DNA of 64,000 nucleotides from contig NZ_KE136479.1 in NCBI RefSeq assembly GCF_000407165.1, positions 1,747,464 through 1,811,463 on the forward strand, in the 5' to 3' direction. This DNA is from Enterococcus haemoperoxidus ATCC BAA-382 (GTDB lineage: Bacteria; Bacillota; Bacilli; Lactobacillales; Enterococcaceae). Of this stretch, positions 53,394 to 63,119 are shown in pieces. How positions within the stretch are numbered: position 1 is the first letter of the stretch; every line of letters begins with the position of its first letter. The position numbers and the translations under genes were made by a program. Below the pieces are notes generated by a model that worked only from the letters and a program-made list of their open reading frames with translations, was not told the origin of the DNA and did no database searches.

Positions 53394-54323
53394 TTACTTT
53401 TTCTTATTTTTCTTTAATTCAGGGAAACTCCCCGTACTTTTAAAGATCCGTTGTTCATCTTCATTTGCAAATCGTCCTAATACAGAATGCGTAGGAATAA
53501 TATTCATAAAAGCATTTTCATCAACTTCATAAACGATTTGCTCCAAATCATACAGTTCGTAACGTGTGATCACCATCATGATCATTCGTCCTTCAACGCC
53601 AGAATATCCGCCCATCGATGGTAGCAAGGTCATCCCACGAATCATCTGTTTTGAAATTGCCTGAGTCACAACTTCAGGCTGAACTGTTACAATCATCGCA
53701 GTAACTTTTTGATGACTAGTATGGATCGTATCAACCACTTGAGTCATACAATAAATCGAAATAATCGTATATAACGCACTTTCCCAATCAAAAACAAAAC
53801 CAGCTATTGCCACAATGATTCCATTCAACATAAACATATAATTGCCGACAGTTTTCCCAGTCGTCTTCGATAGAACTAATGAAATAACGTCCATTCCACC
53901 CGTTGTAAAGCCCATTTTAAGCGATAAGCCTGCACCAATCCCAATCAGCACGCCACCAGCAATCGCATTCATCAACGGATTCGTTGTGATCACTTCGATT
54001 GGAATCAAAATAGTTGTCAGTGAAACCCACGCTACATTTAAAAAACTGTATATCGTTGATTCTTTTCCAAGTTTCATAAATCCTAACACAAAAATTGGAA
54101 TATTTAATAGCAAAATAAAAAGACCTGTATCAATCGTAATCCCAAGATGTGTGTGTAATAACGTTGCAATAATTTGGGCAACACCATTCATTCCAGCAGA
54201 AAAAACTTTGGCTGGTATCAAAAAAAAGTTCAAGCTGATCGCTACTAAAATCCCAGTAACAAAAATAACAGCAAACTTCTTCAATGTTTCACTTTGTTTA
54301 TATGGAATAACCCATTTTCTCAT
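53394..54323 (-). CDS. YitT family membrane protein (DUF161-DUF2179)
   Basis: 309 aa from ATG 54323, with GGGGAAGG 6 nt upstream. Five or six membrane segments (about 19-180) in the DUF161 part, with KMGFTTGGMDVISLVLSK as the family signature. The cytoplasmic DUF2179 domain (about 225-290) carries TLLPSMGGYSGVEGRMIMMVITR. Function is not established; the C-terminal domain looks ligand-binding. Single gene. Confidence 0.88.
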   Translation of the reverse strand: MRKWVIPYKQSETLKKFAVIFVTGILVAISLNFFLIPAKVFSAGMNGVAQIIATLLHTHLGITIDTGLFILLLNIPIFVLGFMKLGKESTIYSFLNVAWVSLTTILIPIEVITTNPLMNAIAGGVLIGIGAGLSLKMGFTTGGMDVISLVLSKTTGKTVGNYMFMLNGIIVAIAGFVFDWESALYTIISIYCMTQVVDTIHTSHQKVTAMIVTVQPEVVTQAISKQMIRGMTLLPSMGGYSGVEGRMIMMVITRYELYDLEQIVYEVDENAFMNIIPTHSVLGRFANEDEQRIFKSTGSFPELKKNKKK

Positions 54324-54574
54324 CCAAGACCTTCCCCTCATATAAAAATCCTTCAGTCCTTAATCTAGCTTCTATGTTTACTTTCTTAGATAAAATCCCT
54401 CGAATTAGGATAACAGTTTGCTCAAAAAAAGAAAAGAAAAAAAGATGATAATGAGGATTATTTTAGTCTTATCCATCCTTCCTCAACTCTCCAACTGATC
54501 TTTGCATTTTTTACTTGTTTCTTCCTTATTTAATGGTACTATAAAAGTAAGAAATAATGAGAGGAGATTATCCA

Positions 54575-55069
54575 ATGGCAGCAAAAGAAGCTAGTTTTGA
54601 TGTAACATCTGAGATAAATATGGAAGAAGTCAAAAATTCGATCCAAATCGCACTGAAAGAAATCAAAAATCGTTTTGACTTCAAAGGATCGATCGCAGAT
54701 ATAAAGTTAGAAAATAATAAGTTAGTGGTAGTTGCAGAAGATGACTATAAAATCGAGCAAGTAAAAGATGTCTTGTTCAGTAAGTTAGTGAAACGTGAGG
54801 TCCCTATTAAAAATATCCACTTCTCAACAAGCGAAAAAGCACTTGGTGGCGCTGCCCGTCAATATGGTGATTTGATTAGTGGAATAGATCGTGATAATGC
54901 TAAAAAAATCAATGTCGCAATCAAAAATTCCGGTATTAAAGTCAAATCACAAATTCAAGAAGACCAAATCAGAGTGACCGGCAAAAGCCGTGATGATTTA
55001 CAAAAAGTAATTACATTGCTTAGAAATTTAGATTTACCTGTAGAATTACAATTTACGAATTTCCGTTAA
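54575..55069 (+). CDS. YajQ family nucleotide-binding protein
   Basis: 164 aa from ATG 54575, with GAGAGGAG 9 nt upstream. YajQ/UPF0234: two ferredoxin-like domains, starting KEASFDVTSEINMEEVKNSIQIA and ending VITLLRNLDLPVELQFTNFR. The family binds nucleic acid or cyclic di-GMP in some species. Enterococci mostly lack cyclic di-GMP enzymes, so another ligand is likely. Confidence 0.93.
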   Translation: MAAKEASFDVTSEINMEEVKNSIQIALKEIKNRFDFKGSIADIKLENNKLVVVAEDDYKIEQVKDVLFSKLVKREVPIKNIHFSTSEKALGGAARQYGDLISGIDRDNAKKINVAIKNSGIKVKSQIQEDQIRVTGKSRDDLQKVITLLRNLDLPVELQFTNFR

Positions 55070-55070
55070 T

Positions 55071-55122
55071 AAAAAGCATAACAAACTGAAACATTTTTGT
55101 TTCTCAGCTTGTTATGCTTTTT
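55071..55122. terminator. Bidirectional terminator of yajQ and asparaginase genes
   Basis: A perfect 14-bp stem (55071-55084 with 55109-55122) with an inner GAAAC/GTTTC pair, with T-runs on both strands. Confidence 0.93.
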
Positions 55123-55125
55123 TCG

Positions 55126-56091
55126 CTATTCACTTAAGAAATCAAATAAGGATTGCGAGTCTTTTCCACTATTTAAACCAACAATCAAGCGAATACGAGC
55201 TTTTGGTCCATTTAACCCTCTAGAAAAAACAATGCCCATTTTCTTTAGATTAACGCCACCACCTTCATAGTCATAAATATCTTCAGCAATTCCATTCGAA
55301 CAGCGAGAAACTAAAACGATTGGGATATTTCTAGCTAAGAGCCGCTCTAGTGAAGGTAATGTCTCAGGTGGAAGATTCCCTGCACCCAAAGCTTCTATCA
55401 CAATACCATCTGTTTTGTCATTATCCACTAAATCAAATAAACTACCATCCATCCCAGCATAGGCTTTGATTACATAAACCTCTCCTGTGACTTCTTCAAT
55501 ATCACAAATTTCTTGTGGGCGTACTTCACTGGCAAAAAAAGTTCGTTCCTTAGCAATCATACCAATCGGTCCAAAAGTCGGTGTGCGAAACGTTGCAACG
55601 TTTGTGGTATGGGTTTTTGTCACATAACGAGCTGTATGAATTTCATCATTCATCACAACCAGTACGCCTTTGCCAAACGATTCATCTGAACAAGCCGTCC
55701 AAACTGCACTAATAAAATTATATAACCCATCTGTCCCGATTTCGTTACTTGAACGCATGGCACCTGTCAATACAACAGGAATTTTATTTTCTAATGTTAT
55801 ATCTAAAAAATACGCTGTTTCTTCTAATGTATCTGTTCCATGAGTGATTACGACGCCATCGATCTCTTCAGTATACGCTTTTTGGATACGCTCCTTTAAT
55901 TCCAACATTCGTTCTAAAGTCATGTGAGGAGAAGGGATATTAAAAATCGGCTCTACGATTAAATTTACTTTCCCTGCTAATAATTCTTCTTGGTCTAGCA
56001 GTGGATTCATATTGTTTGTTGTGACATTTCCATCTGCCTCTTTTGACATCGATATCGTGCCGCCTGTATGTAACACTAGGATTGTTTTCAT
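55126..56091 (-). CDS. ansA: Type I (cytoplasmic) L-asparaginase
   Basis: 321 aa from ATG 56091, with AGGGAGA 6 nt upstream. Hydrolyses asparagine. First catalytic Thr in LHTGGTISM (Thr12 region) and second in THGTDTLEE (about 81-89). No signal peptide, so it is the cytoplasmic form. The C-terminal domain has GAGNLPP and VSRCSNG. Single gene. Confidence 0.92.
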   Translation of the reverse strand: MKTILVLHTGGTISMSKEADGNVTTNNMNPLLDQEELLAGKVNLIVEPIFNIPSPHMTLERMLELKERIQKAYTEEIDGVVITHGTDTLEETAYFLDITLENKIPVVLTGAMRSSNEIGTDGLYNFISAVWTACSDESFGKGVLVVMNDEIHTARYVTKTHTTNVATFRTPTFGPIGMIAKERTFFASEVRPQEICDIEEVTGEVYVIKAYAGMDGSLFDLVDNDKTDGIVIEALGAGNLPPETLPSLERLLARNIPIVLVSRCSNGIAEDIYDYEGGGVNLKKMGIVFSRGLNGPKARIRLIVGLNSGKDSQSLFDFLSE

Positions 56092-56275
56092 TTTTAATCT
56101 CCCTATGATAATTTTATTCAATTAAACTGACGAATTTTTGCTCAAAAAAGAGCCGATATTCAGATCGTCGGCTTTTTTATAGTCATGATACTCACTAAAA
56201 ATAAAGAGTCACTTTTACATATCAATTCTTGTTTTAGTATACCAGTAAGAGCTATTTTTTCCTATCATCAACTGC

Positions 56276-58633
56276 TTAATCCAACTGCCAAAATTCCTGT
56301 ATGAGCTGCTTAGTTTGTTCATGCGAATAAGAAGTTTGAACCTGATTCCAATGAGGTGGAAAAAAACGTTGAACAGCGGCTGTTGAGAAACGCTGATCCA
56401 AAAGTAAAACGATGCCCTTATCCTCTGTATCCCTAATCACTCTACCAGCCGCCTGTAAAACTTTATTCATGCCAGGAATTTGATAAGCAAATTGAAATCC
56501 TTGATTTTTTTCCAGATCATAATAGCCTTTGATCAGCTCTTGCTCATGATTGATTTGCGGTAATCCCACGCCAACAATTGCCGTACCAATCAAACGACTA
56601 CCTTTTAAATCGATGCCTTCTGAAAAAATCCCTCCTAAGACACAAAAGCCAACCAATGTTTCTGTCGGTTCTACCACAAAATCAGCTAAAAAAGCTTCGC
56701 GTTCCGCTTCATTCATCATGCTAGCTTGAATCTTGGATTTGACATGAGGATTTTTTTCTCGGAACATTTCATAAATTATATCCATGTAAGAATAGGACGG
56801 AAAGAAAACAAAATAATTCCCTTTTTTTGCTTGAATCATGTTGGTCAGACTTTCAATGATTTTTTCATAGCTATTCACACGTTCTTTATAAGTCGTCTGG
56901 ATATACTTTTCAATCACTAATAATTGGTTTTCTTTTGGAAAAGGACTTGGAATTCGATAACGTAAACTTTCCTCTCCGCCACCTAAAATTTCTTGATAAT
57001 AATCCAACGGCGTTAAACTTGCTGAAAATAAGACACTGGCTTTCCCTTTGTTTAACTTTTGCTGCAAAAGATAGTTTGGGTCGATACAAAATTGCTTGAC
57101 GATGATGTCGTAATTTTGACAATTTACGTATGTACAATAATGATCATCATACCCTTCACTGATCTTAGTATAATTCAATACCTCAAAATACACAGACAAG
57201 ACATGATTCAACTCAGGATGATCTTGATTTTCTGGAAGCCATTCTTTGATCTTCTCGGCTAGTGAATAAGCTACTTTCACAAGAGAGTCGATCGGCGCAT
57301 TTTGATGTAAAAATTCTTTTCCTTCTTCATCACAGACTTGTTTGATTCTTTCAAATTCTTTTTCGATTTTGTTAAGTGCTCTAATCAGCTTGGTTTGTTT
57401 TTTATCCAGTACTTGTTTCAGCGCCAAAATCTTACTTTTAGACAAAACCGCCGAATACATTTCCCGTGAACGATTCACTAAATTGTGGACTTCATCTACT
57501 AAAAAAATATTTTCTTTCACTTCTGATTGTTCCTCAAAAAAACGTCTTAAATAAACAACAGGGTCAAATAAATAGTTATAATCGCAAATCACTAAATCAC
57601 ACCATAAACTAACATCTAGAGATAGTTCAAACGGACATAAGGTATGTTTACGAGCGTAGTGTTCAATGATCTCACGTGTAAATTGATTTTCATTGTTTAA
57701 CAAATCCCATAAGCCTTCATTCAACCGATCATAATAGCCATTAGCAAAAGGACATGCTTCTGGTGTGCAATTCCGTTCTGTTAAGAAACATATTTTATCT
57801 TTTGCTGTTAAGGTGACACTCTTTAGCTGCATGTCCTTTTGTTTCATTGCTTCCACAGCATCTTCGGCTACTTGTCGCGTAATTGTTTTAGCCGTTAAAT
57901 AAAAAGCTCTTTCGGCTTGTTCTTCCCCAATTGCTTTTAGCGTTGGAAATAAAGTCGAAATCGTTTTTCCCGTTCCAGTTGGCGCTTCAACAAAAAGTTT
58001 TTGATCGCTTAAAATCGTTTTATATACTGCAACAGCCAACTCTCTTTGACCTGCTCGATAATCGCCATATGGAAAAGGTAATTTTTGCAACGATTGATTC
58101 CGAATTTTACGCCAATTAGCTTTAAAAATCAGCCATTGTTCATATTTTTGTGTCAGCTCGTCAAAGAATTCTTTTAGCTCTTCTTTAGTAAATTCTTTTT
58201 CTTGCCGGGTGATTTCTTCGGTTGTTGTTTGATAGTAGGTCAATTGTAATGTGATTTCATCCAACTCTTCCTGCTGGCAATAAATATGCCCATAGCACAT
58301 CACTTGATACCAAAACATGTCTATTTGTTCTTCTAATAATTCTGAAAACGCGGGTTCTGAAGTTTTAATTTCATCGATTACAGTTCGTTTTTTTTCATCA
58401 ATAAAAATGCCGTCTGCACGACCTTCAATTATGTAAGTTTGCTTGTTTAATTCTATGTTTATAGCAAGTTTTATTTCTTTTTGGTAATTTTCACCGGCTG
58501 TTTTTTGAAGCTTCCGATGGATCTTAGCGCCTTCCAAAGCTGTATGTTCACTACTGTGTCTAGCGTCAATACTCCCTCTGCGTAAAATAAACTCCACTAA
58601 TCTTCGGACTGCGATTCTTGGCGTATTCTGCAT
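56276..58633 (-). CDS. XPD/DinG-family helicase with N-terminal PD-(D/E)XK nuclease domain
   Basis: 785 aa from ATG 58633 (GTG 58645 is less likely). N-terminal Cas4-like nuclease domain: IIEGRADGIFIDEKKRTVIDEIKT (about 69-92, Asp, Glu and Lys of the PD-(D/E)XK motif). Then Walker A APTGTGKTI (about 217-225), four Cys in KICFLTERNCTPEACPF and HTLCPF that fit the Fe-S site of XPD helicases, the DEVH box in FLVDEVHN (about 378), and QAAGRVIRD as motif VI. Probably acts on damaged or recombining DNA. Single gene. Confidence 0.87.
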   Translation of the reverse strand: MQNTPRIAVRRLVEFILRRGSIDARHSSEHTALEGAKIHRKLQKTAGENYQKEIKLAINIELNKQTYIIEGRADGIFIDEKKRTVIDEIKTSEPAFSELLEEQIDMFWYQVMCYGHIYCQQEELDEITLQLTYYQTTTEEITRQEKEFTKEELKEFFDELTQKYEQWLIFKANWRKIRNQSLQKLPFPYGDYRAGQRELAVAVYKTILSDQKLFVEAPTGTGKTISTLFPTLKAIGEEQAERAFYLTAKTITRQVAEDAVEAMKQKDMQLKSVTLTAKDKICFLTERNCTPEACPFANGYYDRLNEGLWDLLNNENQFTREIIEHYARKHTLCPFELSLDVSLWCDLVICDYNYLFDPVVYLRRFFEEQSEVKENIFLVDEVHNLVNRSREMYSAVLSKSKILALKQVLDKKQTKLIRALNKIEKEFERIKQVCDEEGKEFLHQNAPIDSLVKVAYSLAEKIKEWLPENQDHPELNHVLSVYFEVLNYTKISEGYDDHYCTYVNCQNYDIIVKQFCIDPNYLLQQKLNKGKASVLFSASLTPLDYYQEILGGGEESLRYRIPSPFPKENQLLVIEKYIQTTYKERVNSYEKIIESLTNMIQAKKGNYFVFFPSYSYMDIIYEMFREKNPHVKSKIQASMMNEAEREAFLADFVVEPTETLVGFCVLGGIFSEGIDLKGSRLIGTAIVGVGLPQINHEQELIKGYYDLEKNQGFQFAYQIPGMNKVLQAAGRVIRDTEDKGIVLLLDQRFSTAAVQRFFPPHWNQVQTSYSHEQTKQLIQEFWQLD

Positions 58634-58772
58634 GTTCGATCCCACCTATCATGTTCTTATTATAGAACATACATTCGTAAAATAAAAGAGGAGAAAGCAA
58701 AACTTTTACATTTAGAAATAAGGTGGGTTCGTCCAATCATTTTTTCAAGAGACTAACTGCAAAGAAAAAGAC

Positions 58773-59930
58773 TCAAGTCGAATAATCACTATTTATTTTG
58801 ACATACTCATAACTTAAATCGCAACCAATCACTTCAAAATTTTCTGTTCCTTGATGTAGATCAACCGTTAAATGAATATCTTCATTTTGTTCGATGTATG
58901 TTGCAATTTTGTTAATGTGTTGCTTTTCTTCATTATTATTTGAAAAAATCGGATACTGTCCATAATAAATTTCTACTTTATTCTGGTCAAAAATCAACCC
59001 TTCTGTTTTCCCAAGAGCCATTGCGATTCGTCCCCAATTAGGATCATGTCCAAATAAAGCCGTTTTTACTAAAGGTGAGTTGATGATTGATTTGCCAGCA
59101 TTTTTAGCTTGTTCTTTACTTTCAGCATTTTTAACGGTAACAAACATCGTTTTTGTAGCACCTTCTGCATCTCTTACAACATCTAACGCTAATTCTTTAC
59201 AAATTTCATTCAAGGCTTTTTGCAATTCGGTTTTCTCAACTTCATGATGACTACTGGCTAAAAATGCGACTGTGTCACTAGTGCTTGTATCCGTATCAAT
59301 ACTAATTGTATTGAAAGAGTGATCGACTGCTATTTTCAACATAGAATAAATTTCTTGTTTCTCCACTTTTGCATCAGTCAAAATATACGCTAACATCGTC
59401 GCCATATTCGGTTCGATCATCCCTGAACCTTTGACGATTCCTAAAATCGTTGCATCCCCGACTTTTAGACTACGAACCTTGATTCGCTGATCGGTTGTTA
59501 AAATTGCATGGGCAAAATCTTCATAATTCTCTTTTAAATGAATTGTTTCTTTTTCTAAATATTCTTCAATAATATCGATTGGCAATTGCGGCCCTATCAC
59601 GCCTGTTGAAGAAGGCAGAATATTTTCCTTTGAAATCGTCAATTTGTCAGATAATCGCGCTAAAATCTTGTATTCATTTTCTCTTCCCGTTTGTCCAGTT
59701 GCAACATTGGCGATACCACTTGTCACTACAACTGCTTGCAATTCAGCGTTTTTTACATGATCCTTCCCGATAGGTATGCATTCACCACAAAATGTGTTTT
59801 TTGTAAAAACTGCCGCAGCATGACAAACTTCATCCGCTACAATCAATCCAAAATCTTTTCTTTTTTTCTTTATCCCAACATGTGTTCCATAGAACTTAAA
59901 TCCCTTCGGTACGTTTTCATACTTTCCCAT
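58773..59930 (-). CDS. argJ: Bifunctional ornithine acetyltransferase / N-acetylglutamate synthase
   Basis: 385 aa from ATG 59930, with AGGATGG about 8 nt upstream. Autocleaving enzyme that moves acetyl from N-acetylornithine to glutamate. The self-cleavage nucleophile is Thr178 in GMIEPNMATML, preceded by KGSGM. The oxyanion segment is SGIANVATG, where family members usually have SGNANACTG. It completes the argCBDF pathway but stands alone here with its own promoter. Without an argA or argE seen, recycling by ArgJ is the only acetyl supply visible. Confidence 0.93.
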   Translation of the reverse strand: MGKYENVPKGFKFYGTHVGIKKKRKDFGLIVADEVCHAAAVFTKNTFCGECIPIGKDHVKNAELQAVVVTSGIANVATGQTGRENEYKILARLSDKLTISKENILPSSTGVIGPQLPIDIIEEYLEKETIHLKENYEDFAHAILTTDQRIKVRSLKVGDATILGIVKGSGMIEPNMATMLAYILTDAKVEKQEIYSMLKIAVDHSFNTISIDTDTSTSDTVAFLASSHHEVEKTELQKALNEICKELALDVVRDAEGATKTMFVTVKNAESKEQAKNAGKSIINSPLVKTALFGHDPNWGRIAMALGKTEGLIFDQNKVEIYYGQYPIFSNNNEEKQHINKIATYIEQNEDIHLTVDLHQGTENFEVIGCDLSYEYVKINSDYST

Positions 59931-59998
59931 CAATAACACCATCCTGTACATGATTAACTTACGTGAAGCAAAGCGTTTTATTTCTTTAATTTTATAAA

Positions 59999-60027
59999 AG
60001 TATAAATCAAAGTAGAAGGATAGTCAA
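59999..60027 (-). promoter_or_regulatory. Promoter of argJ with ArgR-like sequence upstream
   Basis: Minus strand TTGACT (60027-60022), 17 bp, TATACT (60004-59999). Upstream (about 60070-60120) lie several TGTATA/TATACA motifs like those before argC. This suggests shared control with argCBDF. Confidence 0.7.
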
Positions 60028-60128
60028 TGGATTTTATATCACAAAATTACCACAAAAAGGATTTTTATACTTAAATAAGCAAAAAATATGCATATTAATG
60101 TATAAACAATGTATTTTCACAACAAAAA

Positions 60129-60152
60129 AGCACCCAGATTTCTCTGGATGCT
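60129..60152 (-). terminator. Terminator of the BI-1 family gene
   Basis: AGCaCCCAGA (60129-60138) pairs with TCTGGaTGCT (60143-60152), then TTTTTTGTTG on the minus strand. Confidence 0.88.
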
Positions 60153-60170
60153 CTAATGTTAATCAACTGA

Positions 60171-60851
60171 TTAATTATTTTTACCAAATATGCGTAAGAA
60201 CGCTAAGAACAAGTTAATGAAATCAAGGTATAATTGTAACGCAAAGAATACCGCAATCCCTGTTCCTGCTTGTCCGCCTGTTTCATTGTAAACTTGACGA
60301 ATTTTTTGATTATCATACGCTGTAATTCCAGCAAAGATCAATACCATCAAAATAGAAATGAAAAATGAAACTGCGCTACTGCGTAGGAAAAAGAAATTGA
60401 TGACCATTGCAATAATAATTCCGATCAATGCGCTATACGCTGCATGTCCCATTGCTGATAAGTCTTTCTTCGTAAACATTCCAACTAAAGACATTGCACC
60501 AAACGTTGCAGCAGCACTCACAAAAGCACTCACAACAGTTGCTTGAGCATACATTAGTAATGTCGCAGATATTGTTACACCATTTAAGATGGAATAAATT
60601 AAAAATCCGCTAACTGCTAAACTAGGATTCTTTTGTGCTTTTAGTCCTAGGAATAAAACTAAACCAATTTGTAAAATCCATAATCCAAAAAACAAGGCTG
60701 ATGAGTTTAACAACGTAACTAAAACAACTGGGTAAACGGTTAAGATCAGGTATGATACTAGTGCACTAACACCAATTCCCATTGCTAAAAATGCGTAAAT
60801 TTTTGAATAAAACTTATTTAAGCCAACATTGGCTACTGCTCCATTATTCAT
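60171..60851 (-). CDS. BI-1 (Bax inhibitor-1)/YetJ family protein
   Basis: 226 aa, seven membrane segments. The family signature AGITAYDNQKIRQVYN (about 175-190) holds the Asp pair tied to pH-dependent calcium leak in B. subtilis YetJ. LYLDFINLFLAFLRIFG closes the chain. By family it is a calcium leak channel or stress protein at the membrane. Its start overlaps the MaoC gene stop by 8 nt. Confidence 0.88.
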   Translation of the reverse strand: MNNGAVANVGLNKFYSKIYAFLAMGIGVSALVSYLILTVYPVVLVTLLNSSALFFGLWILQIGLVLFLGLKAQKNPSLAVSGFLIYSILNGVTISATLLMYAQATVVSAFVSAAATFGAMSLVGMFTKKDLSAMGHAAYSALIGIIIAMVINFFFLRSSAVSFFISILMVLIFAGITAYDNQKIRQVYNETGGQAGTGIAVFFALQLYLDFINLFLAFLRIFGKNN

Positions 60852-61326
60852 CTATATCTCCTTCTTTCTCCACTAAATCTGCTAATGTTACTTGGGGTGG
60901 TTGTACCATTACGACCGCGTCAAGCACTCGATCTTCTTCTTCATTGACAGCTTCAATCGAAATCGTCACAACATCTTTCATCTTATCTACCTTGATCACT
61001 TCAAACTGAAACGTCAATGTCTCATAATGAAAAACTGGCTCCACAAAGTTCACAGAAAAATTGACAACATGGGATCCTGGTCCTGGTAAATGCTTTGAAA
61101 TTGCACTCGTGATGATTCCCATGAGCATGATCGATGGAACGATTGGCTTACCATATTCTGTTTTTTGGGCATAATCATGTTGGATATATAAGGGATTGGC
61201 ATCGTTTGTTAAGCCCAAATAAAGAAGTAAATCTTTATCTTCGATTGATTCGGTTAAAGACAGCGAATCGCCTTCCTCAATATCTTCGATGGTTTTGCCT
61301 AATTTTCTCGGTTTTCCGATATTCAA
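60844..61326 (-). CDS. MaoC family hot-dog hydratase
   Basis: 160 aa. MaoC-like R-specific enoyl-CoA hydratase fold: LGLTNDANPLYIQHDYAQKTEYGKPIVPSIM (about 37-67) carries the Asp/His catalytic pair and the overhanging segment. The hot-dog helix is PSIMLMGIITSAIS. It may serve fatty-acid metabolism; no fatty-acid gene is near, so the role is open. It overlaps the BI-1 gene by 8 nt, an unusual pairing. Confidence 0.82.
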   Translation of the reverse strand: MNIGKPRKLGKTIEDIEEGDSLSLTESIEDKDLLLYLGLTNDANPLYIQHDYAQKTEYGKPIVPSIMLMGIITSAISKHLPGPGSHVVNFSVNFVEPVFHYETLTFQFEVIKVDKMKDVVTISIEAVNEEEDRVLDAVVMVQPPQVTLADLVEKEGDIDE

Positions 61327-61391
61327 ATTAGTACACCTCCACTAATGATAAGATAATTGTACCAAAATGACGACAAAAGGCAAGTTAAAAA

Positions 61392-61447
61392 GAAGAAGCT
61401 TCAACAAATCATAAAAATGCATTGTTGAGGCTTCTTCAATGTTATTT
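61392..61447 (-). terminator. Terminator of murC
   Basis: A 16-nt stem (61392-61407 with 61432-61447) with few mismatches is followed by TTTTTAACTTG on the minus strand. Confidence 0.9.
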
Positions 61448-61453
61448 TTTATT

Positions 61454-62791
61454 TTATAAAACACTTCTTGTTGTATTACTTAATAAAGTTTCATATGCTT
61501 GCTCAAATTTTTGAACATCACCAGCACCCATAAAGACCATTACAGCATTTTCATGATCTAAAAGGGGTGAAACATTCTCTTCTTTGATAACTTGGCCGCC
61601 TTTTTGGATTTTATTGCCTAAATCCTCGATTTTAACATTGCCTTGTTGTTCCCTTGCCGAACCAAAGATATCACAAAGATAAACAGCATCCGCCAAATCC
61701 AATGCCTCTGCAAACTCATCCATCAACGCAATTGTACGAGTGAATGTATGTGGTTGAAAGACAGCAATGATCTCTTTGTCTGGATATTTTTGACGTGCAC
61801 CATCGATTGTTGCAATGATTTCTGTTGGATGGTGAGCATAATCATCAACAATGATCATATCAGAAACTTTTTTCTCAGTAAAACGACGTTTCACACCTTC
61901 AAACGTCAACATTTCTTCTGCCACTTTGTTCATATCTAATTTTTCAAAATAGGCTACTGCAATCACACCTAAGGCATTCATGATATTATGTTGACCAAAT
62001 GCAGGTAAAACAAAATGACCAACAAATGCATCATGGTGGTAAACATCAAAAGAAGAACCTTGCGTTGTTCTTTTGATATTCTTAGCCTGAATATCATCAT
62101 CCTCTGCTAAACCATAATAGTAAATCGGTACATCCGTTTCTAGCATACGCAAATATTTATCATCCCCATATGCAAAAATTCCTTTTTTAACTTGTTTTGC
62201 CATTTTCTGGAACGCAGAGAATACGTCTTCTATACTCTTAAAGTAATCAGGATGATCAAAATCGATATTCGTCATGATTGCATAATCTGGAGAATAAGCA
62301 AGAAAATGACGGCGATATTCACAAGCCTCAAAAGCAAAAAACTCAGCATTAGGGTCGCCATGTCCTGTACCATCACCAATCAGGTAACTGGTTGGCGCAA
62401 TTCCTGTTAAGATATGAGAAAGTAATCCTGTTGTACTTGTTTTCCCATGAGAGCCAGTTACTGCGATGCTTGTATACGGTTGGATAAAACGGCTAATGAA
62501 ATCATGATATCGAATGATTTCCGCACCCAATTCTTTGGCACGAACTAATTCTTCATGTGTATCTGGAAATGCATTTCCTGCAATAATAATCATATCTTTC
62601 GTAATATTGTCAGCATTGAAAGGTAAAATTGTAATACCAGATTTTTCTAAATCACGTTGTGTAAAGAAGTATTCTTCCACATCTGAACCTTGCACCTGAT
62701 ACCCTTTTTCAAATAAAACTAACGCTAATGAACTCATCCCAGAACCTTTTATCCCAACAAAATGATGTAACTTATTCTCTAAATTGCTCAT
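61454..62791 (-). CDS. murC: UDP-N-acetylmuramate-L-alanine ligase
   Basis: 445 aa. Adds L-alanine to UDP-MurNAc. N-terminal Rossmann [11 protein letters not shown] (about 13-23), ATP loop [12 protein letters not shown] (about 107-118), [10 protein letters not shown] (about 148-157) and the C-terminal [10 protein letters not shown] (about 325-334) are intact. Single gene with its own terminator; the neighbour upstream is the unknown protein at the window edge. Confidence 0.97.
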   Translation of the reverse strand: MSNLENKLHHFVGIKGSGMSSLALVLFEKGYQVQGSDVEEYFFTQRDLEKSGITILPFNADNITKDMIIIAGNAFPDTHEELVRAKELGAEIIRYHDFISRFIQPYTSIAVTGSHGKTSTTGLLSHILTGIAPTSYLIGDGTGHGDPNAEFFAFEACEYRRHFLAYSPDYAIMTNIDFDHPDYFKSIEDVFSAFQKMAKQVKKGIFAYGDDKYLRMLETDVPIYYYGLAEDDDIQAKNIKRTTQGSSFDVYHHDAFVGHFVLPAFGQHNIMNALGVIAVAYFEKLDMNKVAEEMLTFEGVKRRFTEKKVSDMIIVDDYAHHPTEIIATIDGARQKYPDKEIIAVFQPHTFTRTIALMDEFAEALDLADAVYLCDIFGSAREQQGNVKIEDLGNKIQKGGQVIKEENVSPLLDHENAVMVFMGAGDVQKFEQAYETLLSNTTRSVL

Positions 62792-63081
62792 TCTAATCCT
62801 CTTCTCTTAAAATCTATATAAAACGTAGCTTTTTTAAACACTTTTCAACAGTACGAAACCCATTATCGTATAAAAATATGAAATAATCAACTAAAAAAAC
62901 AGCGAATCCACTAGTTTTAACTTGTATAACAGACTTTAACCGTTATTTATTTTCTTCATCACTGATTATATACTCATTCATCAACTATCATTGTGTGCCA
63001 TACTAATTCTACCTCTTTACTGGCTGGAAGATTAAATTACCTTTTGGTCCCTGTGCCTGATACTTACATCACAGTAAAAAG
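62792..63081. other. Gene-free interval upstream of murC
   Basis: About 290 AT-rich bases. The murC promoter must lie here, but no hexamer pair with good spacing stood out. I see no coding frame and no large repeat. Confidence 0.5.
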
Positions 63082-63112
63082 CTGAGACAAAACCAATTTG
63101 GCTTTGTCTCAG
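63082..63112. terminator. Terminator of the unknown gene at the window edge
   Basis: CTGAGACAAA (63082-63091) pairs with TTTGTCTCAG (63103-63112). Minus side runs into CTTTTTACTG, plus side into AAATTTTTT. Confidence 0.88.
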
Positions 63113-63119
63113 AAATTTT

